Of a DNA stretch of 64,000 nucleotides, positions 54,663-64,000 are shown piece after piece. Source of the DNA: Pseudomonas quebecensis (GTDB lineage: Bacteria; Pseudomonadota; Gammaproteobacteria; Pseudomonadales; Pseudomonadaceae). The stretch lies in contig NZ_CP112866.1 in NCBI RefSeq assembly GCF_026410085.1, forward strand, positions 2,852,001-2,916,000, in the 5' to 3' direction. A program made the position numbers and the translations under genes. The notes below the pieces were generated by a model. That model had not been told where the DNA came from and did not search any database. It was given only the letters and a program-made list of their open reading frames with translations. How positions within the stretch are numbered: the first letter of the stretch is position 1; each line of letters opens with the position of its first letter.

Positions 54663-55724
54663 TTAAACGCTGAGCGCGGCGCGCAGGTGCGCTTCAAGGC
54701 CCGCCGCGTCCAGGTCCTGACCGATCAGCACCAGGCGCGTGATGCGCGGTTCGTCGGCTGTCCAGGCGCGATCGAAATGCTTGTCGAAACGCGTACCCAC
54801 GCCTTGGATCAACAGGCGCATCGGTTTGTTGGGAATGGCGGCAAAGCCTTTGACGCGCAGGATGCCGTGTTGCACCACCAGTTGCGTCAAGGCATCGAGC
54901 AGCAGCGCTTCGTCGGCCTGGGGCAGATCGATGGAGATGGAGTCGAACGCGTCGTGATCATGATCGTCTTCACCGTCGTGGTGGTGATCGTGATGGCTGT
55001 GACGGGCGTCGATGTGTTCCTCGGAGCCTGCGCCCAGACCGATCAGCACCTCCAAAGGCAGGCGACCGCTGCTGGCTTCGACAATCTTCACCGCCGGCGG
55101 CAGTTCTTCGGCGACTTCCAGGCGCACACGGGCCAGGTCATCGGGACTGATCAGGTCACATTTATTGAGGATCACCAGGTCGGCGCTGGCCAGTTGGTCG
55201 GCGAACAGTTCGTGCAGCGGCGATTCGTGGTCCAGGTTCGGGTCGAGCTTGCGCTGGGCGTCGACCTGATCCGGGAACGCGGCAAAAGTGCCGGCGGCCA
55301 CGGCCGGGCTGTCGACCACGGTGATGACCGCATCCACCGTGCAGGCGCTGCGGATTTCCGGCCACTGGAAGGCTTGTACCAGGGGTTTTGGCAGGGCCAG
55401 GCCCGAGGTTTCGATCAGGATATGGTCGAGGTCGCCGCGACGGGCAACCAGTTCGCGCATCACCGGGAAGAATTCTTCCTGCACCGTGCAGCACAGGCAG
55501 CCGTTGGCCAGCTCGTACACGCGGCCGTTGGCTTCTTCTTCGGTGCAACCGATGGAGCACTGTTTGAGGATCTCGCCGTCGATGCCCAGCTCGCCGAACT
55601 CGTTGACGATCACCGCAATGCGACGGCCCTGGGCGTTCTCGAGCATATGGCGCAGCAAGGTCGTTTTGCCCGAGCCGAGAAAGCCGGTAACGATGGTGAC
55701 GGGGAGTTTGGCCAGTGTTTTCAT
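54663..55724 (-). CDS. cobW: CobW GTPase (G3E family metallochaperone)
   Basis: A 353-residue G3E-family GTPase. The start MKTLAKLPVTIVTGFLGSGK was chosen because the frame above it runs through the riboswitch. Walker A is GFLGSGKTTL, the metal-site CxCC is ANGCLCCTVQ, and the guanine motif is NKCD. A His/Asp-rich loop (HSHHDHHHDGEDDHDHD) precedes the C-terminal CobW domain and fits metal handling. CobW delivers cobalt for chelation by CobN. It is the first gene after the minus-strand riboswitch. Confidence 0.95.
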   Translation of the reverse strand: MKTLAKLPVTIVTGFLGSGKTTLLRHMLENAQGRRIAVIVNEFGELGIDGEILKQCSIGCTEEEANGRVYELANGCLCCTVQEEFFPVMRELVARRGDLDHILIETSGLALPKPLVQAFQWPEIRSACTVDAVITVVDSPAVAAGTFAAFPDQVDAQRKLDPNLDHESPLHELFADQLASADLVILNKCDLISPDDLARVRLEVAEELPPAVKIVEASSGRLPLEVLIGLGAGSEEHIDARHSHHDHHHDGEDDHDHDAFDSISIDLPQADEALLLDALTQLVVQHGILRVKGFAAIPNKPMRLLIQGVGTRFDKHFDRAWTADEPRITRLVLIGQDLDAAGLEAHLRAALSV

Positions 55725-55823
55725 CGGATGCCCTTGGGGGCGGGCAGACGGGACGATGGCCCTGCGCAGGCGCGCAGCAGCAGATTTCGTCACCGGATCA
55801 CCCCGCCCGGTTGAATTGAAAAT

Positions 55824-56010
55824 CGGTGCCGAGGCAGGTCTCCTGGCTGGGGGCGTGCAGGTCTTGCGACCGGCGCCGACTGCGCCTTCCCGCCTGATGG
55901 CAGTGGCATGGCAGTCAACTGAACCCTTCACAGTTGCGGGGGCAGCCGCGGCTTTGACCGCGTTCCCTTCTTAGCTTCGGCCTGGGCCGAAGAACCTCGA
56001 GGGTGCAAGG
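55824..56010 (-). ncRNA. Cobalamin riboswitch controlling cobW-cobN-chlI-chlD
   Basis: On the minus strand the conserved parts occur in order: AAGGGAACGCGGT, GCTGCCCCCGCAACTGTGAA, GCCACTG, GGGAAGGC, and the B12 box GCCAGGAGACCTGCC (55833-55848 region). It ends about 100 nt before cobW. Low cobalamin should permit expression. The ends are approximate. Confidence 0.92.
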
Positions 56011-56068
56011 CTACAGGGGCTGGTCGCATTTGACTACCGTCCGCCACCCATGCTCTCCTACACATCTT

Positions 56069-56262
56069 GTTTCGGGTGCCCTTCACAGGGTGAAACGGGA
56101 AACCGGTGATTCGCCAGGTTGATGCCTGCGTGAAAAGTCCGGTGCTGCCCCCGCAACGGTAAGCGAGCGAAGCGTCACGGCCACTGTGCTTGAGCATGGG
56201 AAGGCGACGCTTTAAGGGTTCCTGGCAGAGCCCCCTCGCAAGCCCGGAGACCGGCCCGAAAA
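56069..56262 (+). ncRNA. Cobalamin riboswitch controlling cbtB-cbtA-cobE(-cobM)
   Basis: The conserved parts occur in order: GGTGCCC, AACGGGAAACCGGTG, GTGCTGCCCCCGCAACGGTA, GCCACTG, GGGAAGGC, and the B12 box AGCCCGGAGACCGGCC (56241-56256). The closing stem TTTCGGG/CCCGAAA is visible. The ends are approximate. Confidence 0.95.
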
Positions 56263-56300
56263 AATCAGATAACAAACCCGCGGTGGGCGGGCGCTGTTTA

Positions 56301-56330
56301 AACCTTGCGAGCCCGGCTCGCGGGGTTTTC
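56301..56330 (+). terminator. Riboswitch-linked terminator before cbtB
   Basis: A 12-bp stem with two G-U pairs (AACCTTGCGAGC with GCTCGCGGGGTT), a 3-nt loop and a short T run lies 38 nt after the B12 box and 42 nt before cbtB. It is the probable expression platform. Confidence 0.6.
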
Positions 56331-56371
56331 ATGCGCACGTCTCCACCCCAGACACTTGAAAGGGACGCGCC

Positions 56372-56560
56372 ATGTCGATCATCAGCAGCACCTCGCCCGC
56401 CGTCAGCGGCACCACTACCCTGAGCCAACGCCTGACCGCCGCCATCGGTGCGTCGATCCTTGGTGCATGCCTGGTGTATTTCGCCGGTTTCTCGCACATC
56501 GAGGCGGTGCACAACGCCGCCCACGATACCCGCCACAGCGCCGCGTTCCCGTGCCACTGA
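56372..56560 (+). CDS. cbtB: Cobalt transporter small subunit CbtB
   Basis: A 62-residue protein with one membrane helix (TAAIGASILGACLVYFAGFS) and a C-terminal His-rich tail (HIEAVHNAAHDTRHSAAFPCH), the pattern of CbtB cobalt transporters. It is the first gene after the plus-strand riboswitch and lies 11 bp before cbtA. Confidence 0.93.
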   Translation: MSIISSTSPAVSGTTTLSQRLTAAIGASILGACLVYFAGFSHIEAVHNAAHDTRHSAAFPCH

Positions 56561-56571
56561 GGCCTGCCGAG

Positions 56572-57264
56572 ATGATCAAGCGTATTGCGCAAACCGCGGG
56601 GTTCACCGGCCTGCTGGCCGCCTTGCTGCTGACCCTGCTGCAAAGCTTCTGGGTGGCACCGCTGATTTTGCAGGCCGAGACTTTCGAGCAGGCACCGGCA
56701 GCCCATGAACACGCCGCCGGCACCGCCGCGCACACCCACGACGCCGAAGCCTGGGAGCCGGAAGACGGCTGGCAGCGCGTGCTGTCGACCACCGCCGGCA
56801 ACTTGGTGGTGGCCGTCGGTTTTGCCTTGATGCTGGCCGGTCTCTACACCCTGCGGGCCCCGACGCGCACCGCCCAGGGCCTGCTGTGGGGCCTGGCCGG
56901 TTACGCAACCTTCGTGCTGGCGCCGACCCTGGGCCTGCCGCCGGAACTGCCGGGCACCGCAGCGGCTGACCTGGCGCTGCGCCAGACCTGGTGGATCGGC
57001 ACCGCCGCGTCCACCGCGGTCGGCATCGCCTTGCTGGTGTTCGGTCGCAATGTGCTGCTCAAAGTCCTGGGCGTGGCGATCCTGGCGGTGCCCCATGTGA
57101 TTGGCGCGCCACAGCCGGCCGTGCATTCGATGCTGGCGCCGCAGGCGCTGGAAGCGCAGTTCAAGATCGCCTCGCAGCTGACCAACATGGTGTTCTGGCT
57201 GGCCCTGGGCCTGATCAGCGCGTGGTGGTTCCGTCGCCATGGCGACAGTCATTACGCGGCATGA
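56572..57264 (+). CDS. cbtA: Cobalt transporter subunit CbtA
   Basis: A 230-residue inner-membrane protein with about five or six helices. The first is followed by a His-rich periplasmic loop (AAHEHAAGTAAHTHDAEAWE). The segment FVLAPTLGLPPELPG is a CbtA hallmark. The start at MIKRIAQTAGFTGLL has only a moderate ribosome site (GCCGAG). CbtA with CbtB imports cobalt for B12 synthesis. Its stop overlaps the cobE start by 4 nt. Confidence 0.94.
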   Translation: MIKRIAQTAGFTGLLAALLLTLLQSFWVAPLILQAETFEQAPAAHEHAAGTAAHTHDAEAWEPEDGWQRVLSTTAGNLVVAVGFALMLAGLYTLRAPTRTAQGLLWGLAGYATFVLAPTLGLPPELPGTAAADLALRQTWWIGTAASTAVGIALLVFGRNVLLKVLGVAILAVPHVIGAPQPAVHSMLAPQALEAQFKIASQLTNMVFWLALGLISAWWFRRHGDSHYAA

Positions 57265-57653
57265 CCCTCGTCGCCGGCCTGGGCTGCCAGCGAGGTTGCG
57301 AGGTGCACACTCTGTTGGCGTTGCTGGATGCGGCATTGGTCGAAGCAGGCGTCGAGCGCCGCCAGCTCGCTGCACTGGCGAGTATCGATCTGAAACAGGC
57401 CGAACCAGGGCTGCTGGCGTTGGCCGCAGCCTTGAACCTGCCCTTGTTGGACTTTAACGCCCGACATCTGGCGGCGTATGAAGGGCGCCTGAGCCACAAA
57501 TCTATTGTGGCTTTTGCCCATACCGGCTGTTACGGCATTGCCGAAAGCGCCGCGCTGGCGGCGGCCGAACAGATCAGCGGCGCCCCTGCCAGGCTGCTGA
57601 TCACCCGCCGCAAAAATGCCCACGCCACCGTGGCATTGGCCTGCACGGGTTAA
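57261..57653 (+). CDS. cobE: Cobalamin biosynthesis protein CobE
   Basis: A 130-residue protein matching CobE and the C-terminal domain of CbiG: VAGLGCQRGCEVHTLLALLD at the start, then ASIDLKQAEPGLLALAAALN, LPLLDFNARHLAAYEG and a C-terminal ARLLITRRKNAHATVALA. The start ATG overlaps the cbtA stop. CobE is needed in aerobic corrin synthesis, possibly for ring handling near precorrin steps. cobM follows by 70 bp. Confidence 0.92.
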   Translation: MTLVAGLGCQRGCEVHTLLALLDAALVEAGVERRQLAALASIDLKQAEPGLLALAAALNLPLLDFNARHLAAYEGRLSHKSIVAFAHTGCYGIAESAALAAAEQISGAPARLLITRRKNAHATVALACTG

Positions 57654-57723
57654 AAACCCGATAATCGCACTCCCCGATCATGAGTAATCTTCATGCTCGC
57701 CCGTTTTTTCACAGGAACGCTCC

Positions 57724-58470
57724 ATGACCGTCTACTTTATCGGCGCCGGCCCCGGCGATCCGGAATTGATCACCGTCAAGGGCCAGCGATTGATCCGCAG
57801 TTGCCCGGTGATCATCTATGCCGGCTCGCTGGTGCCGGCCGCGGTGCTGGAGGGGCATCAGGCCTCACAGGTGGTCAACAGCGCTGAGCTGCACTTGGAA
57901 CAGATCGTCGAACTGATCAAGACCGCCCACGCCAAAGGCTTCGATGTGGCGCGGGTACATTCCGGCGACCCCAGCCTGTATGGGGCAATTGGCGAGCAGA
58001 TTCGCTGCTTGCGTGAGCTGGGCATCCCGTTCCAGATCGTCCCCGGTGTCACCGCCGTTGCCGCTTGCGCGGCCTTGCTGGAAGCCGAACTGACCCTGCC
58101 GGATATCGCCCAGAGCGTGATTCTGACGCGCTATGCCGACAAGACCCGCATGCCTGCCGGCGAGGAGTTCGCCAGCCTGGCGCAACATGGCACCACCATG
58201 GCGATTCATCTGGGGGTCAACCATCTGGAAAAGATCGTCGCCGAACTGCTGCCGCATTACGGCGCGGATTGCCCGATCGCCGTGGTGCATCGCGCGACCT
58301 GGCCGGATCAGGATTGGGCGGTGGGCACGCTGGGGGATATCACCGAGAAAGTCGCCGCCAAAGGTTTTCGGCGCACGGCGTTGATTGTGGTGGGCCGGGT
58401 GCTGGCCAGTGGCAGTTTCAGTGAATCCTCGTTGTATCGGGCGGGGCATGCGCACCTTTATCGACCTTGA
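57724..58470 (+). CDS. cobM: Precorrin-4 C11-methyltransferase CobM
   Basis: A 248-residue SAM-dependent methyltransferase of corrin synthesis. It starts MTVYFIGAGPGDPELITVKG, the family N-terminal motif, and has HSGDPSLYGAIGEQ and VPGVTAVAACAALLEAELTL, which bind SAM and substrate. The size is normal. It is the last gene of the plus-strand cob unit; a REP doublet follows. Confidence 0.97.
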   Translation: MTVYFIGAGPGDPELITVKGQRLIRSCPVIIYAGSLVPAAVLEGHQASQVVNSAELHLEQIVELIKTAHAKGFDVARVHSGDPSLYGAIGEQIRCLRELGIPFQIVPGVTAVAACAALLEAELTLPDIAQSVILTRYADKTRMPAGEEFASLAQHGTTMAIHLGVNHLEKIVAELLPHYGADCPIAVVHRATWPDQDWAVGTLGDITEKVAAKGFRRTALIVVGRVLASGSFSESSLYRAGHAHLYRP

Positions 58471-58561
58471 TAAATAACTTTATCAATTTGATATAAGCTT
58501 TTGATTTAATTTATTTTTATAGGGGTTTATCAGTGGGCGGCCGGGTTGCTGATCCGGCGCT

Positions 58562-58646
58562 ATCGGGGGCAAGCCCCCTCCCACAGTTGACCGCGTTCAC
58601 TGGACGCTGTGAGGTTGCTTCATGTGGGAGGGGGCTCGCCCCCGAT
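58562..58646. repeat. REP doublet (REPIN)
   Basis: It has the same inverted REP pair as at 49146, with a spacer starting TTGACCGCGTTCAC. The first 14 spacer bases resemble the other copy, so both belong to one REPIN family. Confidence 0.93.
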
Positions 58647-58760
58647 AAGGACCTTCAGTAAACGAATATCGACGCTGACTCACCAGAATCCCAGGCAAAC
58701 CTTCGCACTACCTGATCCAACTTATGAGATATATAGCGTAACCACCTGAATTTAAACCAT

Positions 58761-58793
58761 AAAAAAACGGCGCTCACGGGGCGCCGTTTTTTT
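58761..58793. terminator. Bidirectional intrinsic terminator (cobM / nfuA)
   Basis: A perfect 13-bp stem (AAAAAAACGGCGC and complement) with loop TCACGGG and A and T tracts on both ends. Confidence 0.95.
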
Positions 58794-58813
58794 GTTTGCA
58801 GTGAACACCTTAC

Positions 58814-59407
<594 letters not shown>

Positions 59408-59492
59408 TCACAGGCTTGCCGGCAGTTTACGCCAAATCATTACAGAGTTACAAAGTCCTAGTGTTTTTGTCGGAAAAGCCCAACCGCACACG

Positions 59493-61787
59493 TCAGAGGT
59501 TTTGATAACGGTTCATGTCCAACACGCCCTCTTCCAATGGACTGGTCTCGTGCAGGTAGCGCGACAGGTCGTGGAAGTACTTCCAGAACTGCGGATGGCT
59601 GCGGCGCACGCCCCAGCGATCGACAATTTTCTCGAAGCTTTCGGCATCCTGGGCCTGCTCCATGCGGGAGACGAACTCCGGCACCTCCCCGGCGGGGAGA
59701 TTGAATATGAAGTTCGGGTAGCTGCTCAGCACCCCAGGGTAGACCGTCAGCGTGTCCAGCCCTGGTTGATAGCGATACGCCTCGCCCAACAGGAACGCCA
59801 CGTTACTGTGCGCACGGTTGCGCAACAGGCTGTAGACCTCACGTTTGCCGCCCGGTGTTTCGACGCGCAGCATCGTGGCTTCGGGCAATTGATTGATCAC
59901 CTTGAGCCCTGCCGCCGGGCGTGAGGCGAGACGGCTGAGGGCCTGATCGACGTCCTGCAGCGCCGGGTCGATGCCTTCACGCGAGCAATAGGCACCGGTA
60001 CACCGGTTGATCGGGTCGGGGCTGGCGTTCAAGTCACCGTAGCGGGCGAGCAGTTGTTGGGCGAAATCGCGCTTCGGATCTTTTTTATCCAGGTGCAGGC
60101 CGGTGGGTGTGTCGTCGTCGATCGCTTCGTAGTCCAGCCACAGCTTGAGCTTGCCGCTGTTCTGGTACCAATCGTCGAGGTAGTCCTCACGGGCGTCGGC
60201 CGGCATCAGACGCAGGAAGTTCTGCTCGGCGCCATTGCGGATCAGGTCGAAGTACAGACGGGTCTGGGCCTGGTGCGATACGTTGCCGAATACATCGAAA
60301 TTGACTACCAGCTGGTAATAGGTGCGCTCCAGCAGCGGGTAATCGAACAGCCACATTGTCTGCGGCACCTCTCCAATCAGGCCTTTATTGACCGAGGCAC
60401 TGTCGAAGTGACGAAAGATGCTCAACAACGCATTGTCATTGCCGGCCCACAGGGTCGACCAGCTGGGCGCCGGCAGGTCTGCGTAGCTGTCGCGGCGCAG
60501 CGCTTCGTATTGATTGCGCTTGTCGCGGTACTTGAGCCACAGGCTGAGCACACTGCCGACGTCATCGTTCTGCCCCGGCATGGCCAGCAACGGCGTGGCC
60601 TGGCCGCGATAACGTGCATCGGTGACGTACAGGTCATGGTCCGGGTCCTGGAACAACGCCCAGAAGTTGTCGCGGATCACGTCCGTGGCGATCTGCCCAC
60701 GGCATACCGGCCCGCGAATAAACGTGCGCACGAAGTACTCGGCGTTATCCAGCATGAACTGGTAACGCGCCTTGGCCGGGATCGCCTCGAACGTTTCGAA
60801 CGGGTTGGCGCGGCGACCGGGTCCGTAGCCCGGCATCGCACTGACTTGCCAATCGCTGCCGTAAAACAGCGCTTTGATTCGCGCCATTTTGGCTGCGCTG
60901 AGTGGGTAAGTGATGTGGGTCTTGTGCACGATCACGCCCTGCACCGGCCAGAGACGGTAGTAGATCCGCGTGCCCGGATCATCGTTGGGGCGACGGGTGT
61001 TGATCAGGTCAATCGGCTGGCCGCTGGGGGTACGCGAGCGCACCCATTGGAAAAAGTGCCTCGGCTCGCCACCGTCGAAATACAAATGGGCAATAAACAG
61101 GTGCTCGAACAACCAGCGCGCCACCAGGCTCTCGCGAGCGCCTGGGGCGTTAAGCAGGTTTTCCCATTGCAACACCTGCGCGGCTTCGCTGGCGCTTGGC
61201 GCCACGCCTTGCTCATCGATGCTGGCCCCGGACGCCAGCCAGCGTTGCAGTGTCTGGTATTGCGCGTCGGTCAGCCCGGTGACCGCCAGCGGCATGCCTT
61301 CGTTGGGATGCGCGCCGGCATAGGCGTCGAACTCCCCCGGCAAGGGGCACATGTTTTCGCGATTGAGGCCCAGCACTATGTCGTCCGGCAGTTTGCCGTT
61401 GGGCGTCAGCGGACTACGGCGATGACCCAGTTCCAGCATGCGCGCCATCAAGGCAGCCTGGCTGCCCTGGGCATCCAGTACCGAGCTGAACCCCTCGCGT
61501 TGCCAGGCGGCTTTACCGAAGGCGTCGTAGAACAGACGCGTCGGTTTGGTTGCCTGGCTGCGTTCGCCATCGTAGACCGGTACTTTGCTCGCACCCCGTG
61601 CCGCGCCTTCGCCGCTGCCCAGGTTCAACTGGCAGGCGGAGTCGTAACACGCATGGCAGGCCACGCACTTCTCGGTGAAAATCGGCTGGATATCGCGGGT
61701 GTAGGAGATCGCCGGTACGGGACCCTGCGCCTGGACAGTGCTGGCGAGCAAGGCCAGCACGGCCCCGACGAGTAAACGAAGTGACAT
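59493..61787 (-). CDS. cti: Cis/trans fatty-acid isomerase
   Basis: A 764-residue periplasmic haem protein that turns cis unsaturated membrane fatty acids into trans isomers in response to solvents or heat. The start MSLRLLVGAVLALLASTVQA gives a proper signal peptide; the 30 codons above it are intergenic. The cytochrome c motif CVACH lies shortly after the signal peptide (FTEKCVACHACYDSACQL). The size matches P. putida Cti (about 766). It is divergent from metH. Confidence 0.96.
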   Translation of the reverse strand: MSLRLLVGAVLALLASTVQAQGPVPAISYTRDIQPIFTEKCVACHACYDSACQLNLGSGEGAARGASKVPVYDGERSQATKPTRLFYDAFGKAAWQREGFSSVLDAQGSQAALMARMLELGHRRSPLTPNGKLPDDIVLGLNRENMCPLPGEFDAYAGAHPNEGMPLAVTGLTDAQYQTLQRWLASGASIDEQGVAPSASEAAQVLQWENLLNAPGARESLVARWLFEHLFIAHLYFDGGEPRHFFQWVRSRTPSGQPIDLINTRRPNDDPGTRIYYRLWPVQGVIVHKTHITYPLSAAKMARIKALFYGSDWQVSAMPGYGPGRRANPFETFEAIPAKARYQFMLDNAEYFVRTFIRGPVCRGQIATDVIRDNFWALFQDPDHDLYVTDARYRGQATPLLAMPGQNDDVGSVLSLWLKYRDKRNQYEALRRDSYADLPAPSWSTLWAGNDNALLSIFRHFDSASVNKGLIGEVPQTMWLFDYPLLERTYYQLVVNFDVFGNVSHQAQTRLYFDLIRNGAEQNFLRLMPADAREDYLDDWYQNSGKLKLWLDYEAIDDDTPTGLHLDKKDPKRDFAQQLLARYGDLNASPDPINRCTGAYCSREGIDPALQDVDQALSRLASRPAAGLKVINQLPEATMLRVETPGGKREVYSLLRNRAHSNVAFLLGEAYRYQPGLDTLTVYPGVLSSYPNFIFNLPAGEVPEFVSRMEQAQDAESFEKIVDRWGVRRSHPQFWKYFHDLSRYLHETSPLEEGVLDMNRYQNL

Positions 61788-61907
61788 GGATCGGTCCCGA
61801 ATCAAGGGGTGCGCAGAAAAATTGGCGGTGATTCTACCGGGCCATGCAGCGGGGCAACATGAACGATATTCATGCAAATCCAGGCATGCTCAAAATCGGC
61901 ACAGGTT

Positions 61908-61916
61908 TGCTATGAT
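61908..61916 (+). promoter_or_regulatory. Extended -10 promoter of metH
   Basis: TGCTATGAT is a full TGn extension plus a good -10 hexamer, 35 bp before the metH start. There is no strong -35 at the expected spacing. Confidence 0.55.
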
Positions 61917-61951
61917 CCCTACCCTCCGTAATGCCTGACCAGAGTAGTCCC

Positions 61952-64000
<2,049 letters not shown>

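Larger units (their letters stand above)
55725..56371. other. Divergent cobalamin control region
   Basis: This 647-bp region between cobW and cbtB holds two cobalamin riboswitches facing away from each other and a terminator-like hairpin before cbtB. The rest (about 56020-56065) must contain the two promoters. No coding frame is convincing. Confidence 0.85.
58471..58813. other. Gene-free region between convergent cobM and nfuA
   Basis: This 343-bp stretch contains an AT-rich tract (58471-58522), a REP doublet (58562-58646), about 110 bp without visible structure, and the nfuA/cobM terminator. No coding frame or RNA gene is evident. Confidence 0.8.

Noticed and set aside
52578..55814. A 1078-codon open frame opposite cobN and cobW
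   Set aside because: It is an antisense shadow: Gln/Ala/Arg-rich without recognisable domains, while both opposite genes have complete family motifs.
61931..61951. Earlier in-frame ATG for metH
   Set aside because: It lies only about 8 nt after the predicted transcription start and has no ribosome site; the conserved MetH N-terminus begins at 61952.

Overview
The window is a chromosomal segment from a fluorescent Pseudomonas, most likely the P. fluorescens group. The evidence is high GC with strong GC3 bias, the ptxS-kguEKTD 2-ketogluconate locus, a complete fapABCDEF amyloid operon, the pepN-to-nadK core block typical of Pseudomonas, and REP doublets of the GTGGGAGGGGGC type. I see no rRNA, tRNA, CRISPR array, prophage or insertion sequence. 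Both edges cut a gene: a repeat protein at the left and metH at the right.

Layout. 1-3170: two tandem paralogous Ig-like repeat proteins of unknown role (minus strand). 3336-8498: PtxS repressor, two PtxS operators and kguEKTD, which take up 2-ketogluconate and turn it into 6-phosphogluconate. 8568-16122: chemoreceptor, NCS2 purine permease with a LEA2 lipoprotein, nitrilase with a divergent LysR regulator, small conserved proteins and a DpkA-type reductase. 16292-21445: a 1717-residue dermonecrotic-toxin-family protein with four internal repeats and a C-terminal HEITH metallopeptidase motif. 21466-29305: PepSY protein, orphan FecR, the fap amyloid operon and a convergent VpsR-like sigma-54 activator gene. 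29649-33751: small proteins and the gnd-zwfB-HAD operon. 33916-41368: phosphoethanolamine transferase, a Fur-boxed TonB receptor, a small secreted protein, GNAT, ZapE, SnoaL-like and WYL genes. 41521-49117: pepN, DUF2797, DUF1315, rhomboid, phosphatase, nadK and the divergent DUF1853 gene. 49244-58470: cobalamin locus with two back-to-back riboswitches. 58814 to the end: nfuA, cti and cobalamin-dependent metH.

Genes that work together. Kgu enzymes feed 6-phosphogluconate into the Entner-Doudoroff and pentose phosphate routes served by gnd and zwfB. The cob locus chelates cobalt and builds the corrin that MetH needs. The fap operon has a sigma-54 type promoter preceded by three evenly spaced inverted repeats, and a sigma-54 activator gene lies at its far end.

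The strongest unusual signal is at the chlI/VWA junction (49865-49912). A slippery A_AAA_AAG heptamer sits just before the chlI stop codon and is followed after 5 nt by a perfect 13-bp hairpin. The VWA frame is the -1 frame and has no usable internal start after the chlI stop. This is the architecture expected of a programmed -1 frameshift that makes both a ChlI and a ChlD-like chelatase subunit from one message.
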